64,000 nt of DNA from positions 620,001 through 684,000 of the forward strand of contig OW285187.1 of the NCBI GenBank assembly GCA_935421135.1, in the 5' to 3' direction. Below the pieces are notes generated by a model that did not search any database, was not told the DNA's origin, and saw only the letters and a program-made list of their open reading frames with translations. The stretch's first letter is position 1, and the number at the start of each line of letters is the position of its first letter. Below are positions 44,549 through 56,700 of this stretch, in pieces. This stretch comes from Bugulina stolonifera (lineage: Eukaryota; Bryozoa; Gymnolaemata; Cheilostomatida; Bugulidae). The translations under genes and the position numbers were made by a program.

Positions 44549-44857
44549 GCTGCAACATCCCAAAAAGAACTAAATTAGTGCTGAATCTCACTGCAATTGT
44601 ACTTAGTGTGTTATAAAATAGTATTATCACTAATTATGAGTATTCAGGTTGTGAACTCATTATGATCATAGTGATATATTGACTGGCACTGATTATGATT
44701 ATAATTGACTCTCTGGCAAACATTCCCAAGCATTCTGTTCTTAAATGAGGTGATCACCAATATCAAGCCGTTACAATACAGACAGTATGAACTGTATATG
44801 CTGTATATATTTAGACATCCTACTCATGTGTAACTAACTGTTTGAACGACTACAGGG
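44549..44857. other. PGAM upstream region
   Basis: AT-rich, no TATA box evident. CGACTACAG just before the start codon is a plausible acceptor, so a 5'UTR intron may exist. Confidence 0.45.
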
Positions 44858-47800
44858 ATGGCTTGCTATAAGATAGTCCTGGTAAGGCATGGAGAGAGCG
44901 AATGGAACAAAGTGAACAAATTCTGTGGGTGGTACGATGCTGATCTGTCTGAACTCGGAGTACAGGAGGCAAAGAAGGCTGGTCAGGTATGCTGTTTACA
45001 CCTACCAGGATTCTGCATATGTATAGACTGGTCACCCTTACTACAGGATCTAGGACCACAGTCTATCTCAATAGATTACCTACTCTTCCACATAAAACGT
45101 ATGCCATGTGACAAGTGAATGTATTGTTCTCTCCACAGCTACTTAAAGAAAATAGCCTCAAGTTTGATGTGGCCTACACCAGCCTGCTAAAGAGGGCCAT
45201 AAAGACGCTGTACCTGATCCAGGATGAGTTGGACCTGCACTGGATCCCCGTATATAGGCACTGGAGACTGAATGAGCGGATGTATGGAGCCCTGCAAGGT
45301 CTCAACAAATCAGAGACTGCGGCTAAACACGGCGAGGCTCAGGTCAAGGTGGGCTAACTCATCTGCTTCCACTTTTACTTCACGGCTCTGGGCGATATCG
45401 TGGACTACAATTGGGCCATTCCATGGGGACTGATCAAATTTGCGTGCTGGCCCGACTCAGATTCTTTTGAAAATTTGCAGGTAGAAAGAGCACCCTTGAA
45501 TTAGTGGGAAACCACCAATTTTTTTTCTATTTGACCCCTGTGGTTCCGGCAGCAGCTTGTTGAAAAGTAGGAAAATGTGGTGGGGACAACTCCAAATTGA
45601 ATTTTTTGAAATTCCTAAACATTCAAATCATTACTGTGGCCACTGTATGATACTTAGAGCTGTAATTTTTGTTGCATAGATACTTTTATATATGTGCTTC
45701 AGTTTCATTACTCATTCAAGCCTGTATGGTCAACATATTGAGGGTCAGAGGTCACCGAAAACACCTCTCGGAGCTAGTTTGACCCAAATTCACTTAAAAT
45801 CGACCAAATAAACACTGCTGCATCTGATGAAAAAAAGGTTGATATACAATAACTAAGTATTGAAGATGCTCAATAAAAGGATAAATGAATTTTTGAGAAT
45901 GAAAAACACTTTCCAGACTAAACCATACGGCGACAGCGGCTCAAATTCAACATGGCCGTTGTCCGAGTTGGCGTTTTGGGGCGTTATTCAAGGCTAAATC
46001 TACTAAACTTAGTAGTGAAAATTTATGGTGAAAATGTTGCTATATATACAATTCACACCTGTAGATTCCATTTCTGCAATAAAAACTTTGTCTTTTTGGG
46101 TCTAAAAGGCTGAATTCTCAGATTCAAATTTTACATATATTCGCTATAATATAGTGACGACATGGCCATGCAGTTAATTGGCTATGGCCATAGAAGTCAG
46201 TCAATACTTTATTTGAGGTACAATTTGCGACTTGGCCTGGTTATACAACCTTATTGGTGAAGAAAAATGGGTGAAATCTTTTTTAATAGCGCAAACATGC
46301 AGTTTTGGTAACTTTACCATAACTCGTCCTTTCACACGTTTGTTAAATGAGGTAAGATAGCTAATCTAAGCAGTATTTCAAGGTGTGACTCATACCAAGT
46401 ATTGTTTAGTGAAAAAGAAGGTGAAGAAAGTGATGCTCCATGGAACTAAGGCACCTTTAATCAGTGGGTAAGGCTGAAGAGTTAAAGGTTATTTAAACTA
46501 GCTCAAGCCAAATTTTGGGGTCACCATTAGTTATCAAATTCTAATCAAATGTATACATGTACACGTACATGCATAACTATAGCCACAGCCCTCGAACAAT
46601 AACTTTTAACAATTTTTATATATATTTACATGTAGCTGACAATTAAACCGGTGTTTGCTAATTAGCTCCAAAATTATCTTTTTGGTCCTATATAAATGAC
46701 CACAACTAAGGTAAGTGGTGCGACATGCATTAACTTTTAATCAACAGAGTAATCAAAAATATGAATATGGTTTTGTGAGACTTAGTTTAGTTGTACCTAG
46801 CAAGTGGAAATTATATTACAAGTGTTCGCTTGTTTCCAAAGGTAATAATGTTTAATGTACTTGCTAGCATCACCTCGCCACATTTACCGTTCCTTATACC
46901 GACAACTTGATTTTCAATCGAGATAGTTTTGACCCTTCGAAAGACAAAACCACTTATCTGAAAAAAATTATGCTCAGTGAATAAAAGAAGAGCGGATCTT
47001 ACCTTTCTAAGTGCAGACAACTATATTGACCTGGCCATAATAATTGTTATAGCCTACTATGGACTGCTGAAATTCAATCTCTTCTAATAAATACTGTACA
47101 ACACTTATACACCGGAAAAGGAACTATTCACATATCATGAACAACAAATATTTTTGAAGCTAATTAGTAAAGACTGGTTTAATTGTAAGCTAAATACATG
47201 TATATAATTATTGTGTAAGTTTGTCAAAACTATTGTTTGTGAGCTGTCGCGATAATTTTGCGTATATATTTTTGATTAGAATCTGATAACTAATGGTGAC
47301 CATAAAAAAATCCCGAGCTAAGACACCACCTCACCCACTGATTAAAGAAGCCTTAGTTCTATGGAGCTCCATCTTCTTCCCCTTCCTTTTCATTAAACAA
47401 TACTTGGTTAAGTTTGACCTGGAAATACTGCTTAGCTTAGCTATTCTGCCTCATTTAACAAACGTGTGAAAGGAAGAGTAATGGCAAAGTTAACAAAACT
47501 GCATGTTTAGGCTAGTAAAACGGATTTCACCCATTTTTCTTCACAAAGTAGGTTGCATAACCAGGCCAAGTCTCAAATTGCACCTTAAATTAAGTCTTAA
47601 CTGACCTTTATGGCCATAGCCAATTAGCTGCATTGGCGATATAGCCACTATATTATAGCGAATGCATGTAAAATTTGAATCTGAGAATTCAGCCTTTTAG
47701 ACCCAAAAAGACAAAGATTTTATTGCAGAAATGGAATCTACAGGTGTGAATTGTATACATAGCAACATTTTCACCATTAATTTTCACTACTAAGTTTAGT

Positions 47801-50192
47801 AGATTTAGCCTTGAATAGCGCCCCAAAACGCCAACTCCGACGACGGCCATGTTGAATTTAAGCCGCTGTCGCCTTACAGGTCATTTTGGAGAGTTCTTTT
47901 TGTTCTCAAAAATTCATTTATCCTTGTGTTGAGCACCTCTAATCCTTAGTTATTCTATATCAACCTTCTTTTCATCAAATCCAGCAGTGTTTATTTGGTC
48001 GATTTTCAGTGAATTTGGGTCAAACTAGCTCCGAGAGGGGTTTTCAGTGACCTCTGACCCTCAATATGTTGACCATACAGGCTTGAATGAGTAGTGAAGC
48101 TGAAGCACGTATATGAAAGTATCTATGTAACAAAAATTACAGCTCTAAGTATCATACGGTGACCACAGTAACAATTTGAATGTTCAGGAATTTCAAAAAA
48201 GTCCGTTAGGAGTTGTCCCCACCACATTTTCCCATTTTTTAACGAGCTGCTGTGGGAACCAAAGGGGTCAAATAGAAAAAAAATTGTTGGTTTCCCACTA
48301 ATTCAAGGGTGCTCTTTCAACCTGCAAATTTTCAAACGAATCTGAGTCGGGCCAGCACGCAAATTTGATCAGTCCCCATGGAATGGCTCAATTATAATGG
48401 TCATGCATTAGTAGCCTACAGTATACTGTACTGATTAGATTTTATCAAACTTTTTTCAGTAGAATATATTATGAAGCACATGTACACTCTAAGTCATATT
48501 TTGTCTGCTGCATCATCCCCATATTGTTATATTTAAAGTCTTAGTTCATTGTGTTGACTTACATGTAGACATGGAGACGGTCATACGATACGCCACCCCC
48601 ACCCGTAGAGCTGACCAGTGAGCACTGGCCAGGGGATGACCCCAAGTATACTACGATGGCTAAGACTCTGATTCCGAGGAGCGAGTGCCTCAAGGATACG
48701 GTGGAGAGAGCATTGCCTTACTGGTTTGATAACATCGTACCGGCTATACTGGTGAGTGTTGATAGTATAGTACCAGCTATACTGATGAGTGTTGATAGTA
48801 TAGTACCAGCTATACTGGTGAGTGTTGATAGTATAGTACCAGCTATACTGGTGAGTGTTGATAGTATAGTACCAGCTATACTGGTGAGTGTTGATAGTAT
48901 AGTACCAGCTATACTGGTGAGTGTTGATAGTATAGTACCAGCTATACTGGTGAGTGTTGATAGTATAGTACCAGCTATACTGGTGAGTGTTGATAGTATA
49001 GTACCAGCTATACTGGTGAGTGTTGATAGTATAGTACCAGCTATACTGGTGAGTGTTGATAGTATAGTACCAGCTATAGCTATACTGGTGAGTGTTGATA
49101 GTGTAATACCAGCTATACTGGTGAGTGTTGATAGTATGGTATTACCGATTGTTACAGCGTGGAGAGAGAGTGCTAATCTCCGCCCATGGTAATAGCCTCA
49201 GGGCCCTCGTCAAGTATCTGGACAATATTGGGGATGATGATATCGCAGAGCACAACATCCCAACAGGTAAGTAAAGTACAGTGGAACTTGCTTAATTCAA
49301 AATCCAAGGGACCACCATAATTGGTTTGAATTAGGCCGAGTTGAGTTATGTGATCTCTTCATTTTATATAATGACTTGGATGCCTACTTGACAAATAATA
49401 TACAAATAATACATATGTATAATTAAATGTAGTAGCACATGAATGTGCATGTATGCATTAACTTTCATGTGCTACAACTGTGAATACAATTGAGGAGAGA
49501 CAAGTTTTAACATGACAGCTTCCTATTTAATAGAATTTTATGTAATGTTTATAACACTTAAAACTGCAACACTGCAGATGAGCAACAATTTATGCATCAC
49601 ATGTGCAGGATAACAGTATAAAAAACGCATTTAGCTAAGGAACAGTAAAGCAATCAGTGGGTTTTCCCAGCTTAGCTTGAGCAGAAACATAGCTACTAAC
49701 TACTAGCAACTATTATTAGGTGGCTAATGCTTGCTGTAATAGTGTTATAATTCATTATAGTGTCAGCCTAAGCAGCATGAAGTTTGAATTACAGATGATA
49801 AGTTTGAATTATTTGAAACCATTTATATAGTGCTTAGCAGGGACCAAGGCTAACAGTTTGAACTAACCACTTTTTTTAATTATAGGAGCCAGTTCCACTG
49901 TATATGTAAAGCACATGATGTAATATATTATAATCACCATAGCATACAACATGTATAATATAGGGATTGTTTATCAGCTAGTCCTGAGCACTGTATTCAT
50001 CTAACATAAGCTAGACACACATACCATATAATTACTGTGTAAGTATATTAGCTCTCTCTATACACTACAGGTATACCTCTCGTCTATGAATTGGACGCTG
50101 ACCTTAAGCCTGTCAAACATTACTACTTGGCTGATGAAGCTGAAGTCAAGGCCGCCATGGACAAAGTAGCCAATCAGGGCAAAGCAAAGTAA
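44858..50192 (+). CDS. PGAM: 2,3-bisphosphoglycerate-dependent phosphoglycerate mutase, five exons
   Basis: Exons 44858-44986, 45139-45348, 48569-48751, 49158-49266 and 50071-50192 join in frame to 250 aa (human PGAM1 254). The cytosolic enzyme interconverts 3- and 2-phosphoglycerate in glycolysis through a phosphohistidine. Seen: [10 protein letters not shown] with catalytic His11, [14 protein letters not shown], the [20 protein letters not shown] block with Glu89, [23 protein letters not shown], the second-His segment [13 protein letters not shown] (His184), and the [18 protein letters not shown] end with a Lys-rich tail. All active-site residues are present. Intron 2 holds a 3-kb palindromic element, intron 3 is almost wholly made of 33-bp copies of the exon-3 junction, and intron 4 has a MITE 12 bp after the donor. 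Confidence 0.97.
45413..48389. mobile_element. Giant palindromic element, copy 1 (2977 bp)
   Basis: The arms (about 45413-46690 and 47115-48389) are near-perfect reverse complements over about 1.3 kb, with ends GGGCCATTCCATGGGGACTG and the inverse. A 4-bp duplication AATT flanks it. The unpaired centre (about 430 bp) contains a minus-strand frame (46811-47020) with [12 protein letters not shown] and [18 protein letters not shown], which recurs in copy 2. No known transposase domain. It lies in PGAM intron 2. Confidence 0.9.
48737..49130 (+). repeat. 33-bp splice-junction array, about 12 copies, frame open
   Basis: Unit TAGTACCAGCTATACTGGTG plus AGTGTTGATAGTA. The first copy is the real PGAM exon-3 end and donor (GGCTATACTG|GTGAGT at 48751). 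Nearly every copy repeats CTATACTG|GTGAGT. The unit is 11 codons and the frame stays open from exon 3 through the array and beyond, to 49192. One copy has an extra 6 bp (AGCTAT). Confidence 0.97.
49279..49900. mobile_element. Pogo/mariner-like MITE, copy 2 (622 bp)
   Basis: Ends CAGTGGAACTTGCTTAATTC and GGAGCCAGTTCCACTG (inverted), flanked by TA (49277-49278 and 49901-49902). Subterminal TTTGAATTA words in both arms. Inserted just inside PGAM intron 4. Confidence 0.85.
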
Positions 50193-50728
50193 CAGGACAC
50201 TTAGTTGTTCATTGAATGGTTGTGCTTGTCTCTGATGTGATTTCAATGGTAGCTAAAAATAGAATTAATGAGTATTGATGTTATGGTGAGTTGTTTTATC
50301 CTGTCACATTATGTATGTTGGAATGGGCAATTCCGGTGTGTTAGAATATTTATCTGACTGATGTCTCAATAGAGTGCTCTGTGGATTTATTTTGATAAAA
50401 AATATATGACTATAATATCTTCTTTTCTGCAAGGACCTTTATTCCTTAACAACCAAGGACTTGGTTCCATATCTGTGGAAATACATGTAGCCCATCACCA
50501 AGTGTAAAAGCTGTTCATTAGTACTGTATATGTACATGTACTTGTATATTATCACCATCACTCTACTGATTATTTAGACTAGTCACACTATTGTTATAAA
50601 GATTAGCACCAGATTCCTTGATCAGTCACACAGGCATTGTGTGCAGTGTTGACATTGTTTAAATTATTCCAACATCTAAATGGTAATAGTATTAGTTCTT
50701 GGATCATAAAATTCTAACAAGTACAGGC
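50193..50728. other. Short intergenic gap between PGAM and the ciliary-type gene
   Basis: Head-to-tail spacing of about 0.5 kb, so it holds the PGAM 3' end and the next promoter. No repeat or gene seen. Confidence 0.5.
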
Positions 50729-53700
50729 ATGGAGATCCTCTCGAAGAAAATGGATGCTGAAGCCTTATCACAGGTGTGTTACCTGTACATAGCTAATCTA
50801 TAAGCTGTAGAGTTATCCTCTCTTACTCTCTATTATACTGTAGAGTTACCCTCCCTTACTCTCTATTATACTGTAGAGTTATCCTCTCTTACTCTCTATT
50901 ATACTGTAGAGTTATCTTCTCTTACTCTCTATTATGATGTGTATGTGTCTGTAGCTGATGCAGAAACAGTTGACAGAAGTGAGTAACATGTTGGCCCATA
51001 AAAGATCCACTATGGAAACTCTGCATTCGGTGAGTTAGTTGATAGGTATACTATTACCCATGCACATAGTGTTTGCATGTTGATAGGTATACTATTACCC
51101 ATGCACATAGTGTTTGCATGGTGTTCAGGTGGTAACATACATTTTTTGGCCATATAACTATTAACTACTGTATGGCAATTAGTTACTAATATACATGTAC
51201 TTGTATGTTTACTCCTTGCATAATGCATGTATAGCATGACTTGGATACTTGGGTACATGTGTATGTATAGCATGACTTGTATACTTGGGTACATGTGTAC
51301 TTGGGTAGGCGCCTGTGACAGACAGGGTCACCTTCACCATTCAGGTGGAAAATAAATCGGTGAAGAAGGATCGGCAGGCGTACATTGCCGCACTGGAGAA
51401 GGAGAAACAACTGGAGCGTAAGAAACGAGTAAAAGGAAGACGTTTTAAAAGTTCAAACAAAGCTGTTCCGTTCACTGGAGCTCCTTTCTCAAGTCAAGCT
51501 GCTCGGTAAGTTTATTGTAACTACAGTGTAACTGATAATCAATCTCTTCCTGGTTATATACTTAATAACCTGAGACACAATATTACTTAATAACCTGAGA
51601 CACAATGTTACTTAATAACCTGAGACACAATGTTACTTAATAACCTGAGACACAATGTTACTTAATAACCTGAGACACAATATTTGTCATAACAAGACTC
51701 CACCTGTACTACTGATGGCCAACTCTGTGTAACAAGACTAGGCTAGTATGTACTGCATGTCAACAATAAGTACATATTATTGTAGATTTAAACCTATTGG
51801 TATTCACCCCACAATCGTTAAGAGAGAGAGCTTTATAAACAATGACTATGCCTCCTCCCCACCTTGTGGAGAGATGTGTCAGGGGAAGGGCAAACAGAAA
51901 CATTACATTGATAGCTGGAAGGTTAGACTAAGTTCCTATTCTAGTCACAAGCTATGCTTCTGATACTACAATGTATGGTCTGGCTGTTATATGTTATATT
52001 TATGTTATAATATTGTAATGGTTCAGGACATTTGTACATACGACTCCAGCCACCCTGATGGACCTTATAGCACCCTAAGTGCCTAGTAGTTGACACAGCA
52101 CTACTCATCTAACACTTATTCTCTTGCACTTAGCTGTTTCTATACTCACACTTGCCTTGTATTGCATGTCTAACCATACATTTGATAATTACATACCTGT
52201 ATATAGCATTACTGAGTCATTATACTGCTTTTTATACCCTTGTAAAGAGGCCCGACCTCTCAGAATTACTTGATATTCATTTTGTATATGATCTAGATGA
52301 TTCTAAGCATCTTTTGTAATAACCCAACCCATTTTGGGTCGGGCATTGGGCTTCCGGCCGCCATGTTGTTGCGCAATTTCCGGACGACCCTACATCGTCT
52401 TTCCTGACACTATGTCGGCCTTTTTACCGGAACTTCCTCCGGAAGTTCTCTTACTATATAAAGGGCATTGTTTTTACGTTTGTTGTCTCAGTTCATGCTT
52501 GGATCTCAATAAAGACACTTCTATACTTACATGTATATACAGAGACTTTCACTTCGTAGATAGATCATTCGACCTTGCAACACGAACTGCTTACTAAGGT
52601 CGGATCACTCTCTTTCTCAGTATAGTAAACAAGCATTGACTCGGGACCATATGGGTCGTCTTTGGTAGTTATTTGACTACTGACACCGATCAATCTTTCA
52701 TGTTTTGAGAAGGCCTAGCACCACTCATAGGCACTTCATTTTGGACTCGGGAGTCGTCTTAGGACGACCATACCAAAAACCATTACAACATGTTATATGT
52801 ATTTCTCAACTCTGTCAACGTGCGTGCGTGTGTGTGACTAAATACATATATGTATATACATGTATTATATGCTAACTACTAAATAGCCTGAGAACTACCA
52901 CAAAGACATGATACTCACTCAGTCTCAAAGGCAGCAAAAGGCAAAGGCTAAAGAACTAGAGAGTGCTAGAGGGCCCGGTTGCTATGGGATACCAAAACTG
53001 TGTGATGGTCCAGCTAAAGGTAAATGATGTACATATAGTAATGGTAGCATTAGCTAGTGTTTGCTAGTACTTATACTAATATACAGCATACATACAGCTC
53101 TGTGTGCTGTACAGTAATGTAGTATATACAGCATACATACAGCTCTGTGTACTGTACAGTAATGTAGTATATATAGCATACATACAGCTCTGTGTACTGT
53201 ACAGTAATGTAGTATATACAGCATACATACAGCTCTGTGTACTGTACAGTAATGTAGTACAGCATACATACAGCTCTGTGTACTGTACAGTAATGTAGTA
53301 TATATAGCATACATACAGCTCTGTGTACTGTACAGTAATGTAGTATATACAGCATACATACAGCTCTGTGTACTGTACAGTAATGTAGTATTATACAGCA
53401 TACATACAGCTCTGTGTACTGTACAGTAATGTAGTATATATAGCATACATACAGCTCTGTGTACTGTACAGTAATGTAGTATATACAGCATACATACAGC
53501 TCTGTGTACTGTACAGTAATGTAGTATATACAGCATACATACAGCCCTGTGTACTGTACAGTAATGTAGTATATACAGCATACATACAGCTTTGTGTACT
53601 GTACAGTAATGTAGTATATACAGCATACGCACATGTGTGTATACTGTACAGTAATGTAGTATATACAGTATACGCACATGTGTGTATACTGTACAGTAAT

Positions 53701-56700
53701 GTAGTATATACAGTATACGCACATGTGTGTATACTGTACAGTAATGTAGTATATACAGTATACGCACATGTGTGTATACTGTACAGTAATGTAGTATATA
53801 CAGTATACGCACATGTGTGTATACTGTACAGTAATGTAGTATATACAGTATACGCACATGTGTGTATACTGTACAGTAATGTAGTATATACAGTATACGC
53901 ACATGTGTGTATACTGTATATACTACATTACCACATTACTGCATAGATTTCTGGTTATTAGTGGAAATCCTTGATTCACAGAGTGCCACACACACCGCAG
54001 GCTGATTTTGTTGAAAAGGTTAAACTGATATTATACTAATTATAGTAATATAATAATATATGAATACCAACATTGTAGATAAAATACATTGTACATGAAT
54101 ACGTAGACAATCATAGCCTGTATTCCATGTAGCCTACCACAGCTATGTATACAACAAATGCATATTGACTCTGCACAGATGGTGGGCAGATGAGAAGTAG
54201 AAGGTTTGACACAGACCAAAGGCTACAGCCAATCAAGAGAGGCCGACTCCATAACAATGCCCTGTACTCTACCTCTACTGTTCCAGGACCGGGTGCTTAT
54301 AGCGCAGTAGATAAACATCAGTCATGTGACATTAGAGAGGGAGAAGAGTTGTTTACACTTGGTGTGTATAGTATACATGTATCTACAGTCTTTGGCGTGT
54401 ATAGTATACATGTATACATGCATCTACAGTCTTTGGTGTGTATAGTATATAATATGAACTGTTATTGTAATATACATGTATACATGTATCTACAGTCTTT
54501 GGTGTGTATAGTATGATCAAAGTTTCTATATACCAAGTTTATCCAGCAAACAATGCGCATAGTCATTTGCCGTGGTTCTCTCGCCAAAATTATCAAACCG
54601 TTGCACTTTAACGAGCGCCCATCCTGTGGCCAGACACTTAGGCTACAGAAATATAGGTCGGCAGTAGTAGTTGACAGTCTGCGCAAAGAGCGTACTTTTA
54701 CCCTCTTTGGTTTACACGAGGCATAAATGGTCCAGACCACGTGATCAGTAGGATGGCTCGAACTTCTTGGGCCTTTTTCCTATATTTCTGCTTTTCTAAA
54801 TGCTTGCATCTTCTATTGATGCTATCGGTATAAACATTATGTATTCTGAAAATAATAGGCTAGCATTACAAGTACTTTTAGCCAATCTCAGGGCAATTTT
54901 TTCGCTAATCTTGAGAAGACTCCATTGTTTCATCGGTAATTTTTCGCTGGCGCTCAACTACTTTGAACTAGGCCGCTTATTAGGTCAGATTTCGCGCGAT
55001 CCTATTGGTGTATAAAGCCGTGGAAAAACTTATTAGTTCTATAAACTTTGGTATGATTTTATTATTATATATATACAAGCACACATACAGTGTACATGTA
55101 TATTTACAGTCTTTAGGACATTCATACTATTTCCATACTTACAATTTGAAGCTGTGGTATTTGTGTGCTATCAGGATAGGTGTAACTGGCCTATGTATGT
55201 GTGTTATATACTACATTGTAACTTACTATGTAAGTATGTGTGTTATATACTACATTGTAACTTATTATGTAAGTATGTGTGTTATATACTACATTGTAAC
55301 TTACTATGTAAGTATGTGTGTTATATACTACATTGTAACTTACTATGTAAGTATGTGTGATGTGTGTTATATACTACATTGTAACTTACTATGTAAGTAT
55401 GTGTGTTATATACTACATTGTAACTTACTATGTAAGTATGTGTGTTATATACTACATTGTAACTTATTATGTAAGTATGTGTGTTATATACTACATTGTA
55501 ACTTACTATGTAAGTATGTGTGTGAAGTGTGTTATATACTACATTGTAACTTACTATGTAAATAAATTATATTTATTTTGTAGCCCGCAGTCACGATTGG
55601 CCTAGGTTACTAACAGGGAGTGGCCTGCCACCCGGCACTCACTATACGGACAATGATAGTCTAGCATCTCAGGCTAGGAAGCAAGTGGGTACTAGAGGCC
55701 CTTACAACACATTTACCACAAGCAGATGGGATGCAATAAACACTGGTTCACCTAATTTTAGGGTGTCGGGTAGCAGCTCTAACCCCCCTCACCTCGGTCC
55801 AGGTATGTAGGCTAAATGAGACAAGACACTCTGGCTTTGCCAATATTATAGATGCACAAGTATTTTACATTATAGATTATTACATTACATTGCATTACAT
55901 CGCGTGGCATTATATTATACAGGGACATACAACCCACAGTATACACACTTTCACGCTAAGGCTGATTTCAAGAAGATGACCCTAAACCAGGAACATAGCC
56001 TCAAAAATAAATCTGTTATATTCCAACCAATCAAGGCAAAGAAGACAAAGACACCTGGTAATGTATCCATGAGTATGTACTAGAGTAGCAACCAATCACA
56101 GCAAGGCCATGCACTGACTATTATAATTACATGTATACCAGGATATACAAAATATGCCCCAATGTTCTGATGTATGCTCTACTATTCAGTCCTTACCAAC
56201 TCCTGACAGCTAGTCCAGTACTGTGTTGAAGTGTGGTTATACGGGAGTATACGGCATGTACCAACCCCAATTTGAGTGGGTACACGGCCAGCAGGCGTGT
56301 ACCCTCATGTGAAGACTAGCAATGGAAGTGTTAAGGCTTCTTTCAATAGCAGTTAAGCTATTCTGCTTTTATTCGCAGCCCATTAATACATTAGCGAGTC
56401 GCTTTAGTAAAGATATAGCACCCTTACTGACAGCAGCCAGTTAGACCACCTCGCCTAAGACATTGACAATTTAATATTTTGATCAAATTTGTTTCTAAAG
56501 TTTTTTCCATTTCGATATTAATAGGTTTTATAAAATAACATATGACAAATAGGTGATAATATGTGTGGCAAATTTATTAGCATGTGGCAAAATATTAGCA
56601 AGTCCTAAGTAGTACTGTTTACCCACAAATATAATTATAACATTTTAGATGTTAGCAGAAAAACAGGGGAGACAATTCTAAATTTCTCAAACATTTTCTG

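Noticed and set aside
53054..53946. 282-aa and related ORFs on both strands
   Set aside because: 45-bp arrays in an intron; no family similarity and many frames open.
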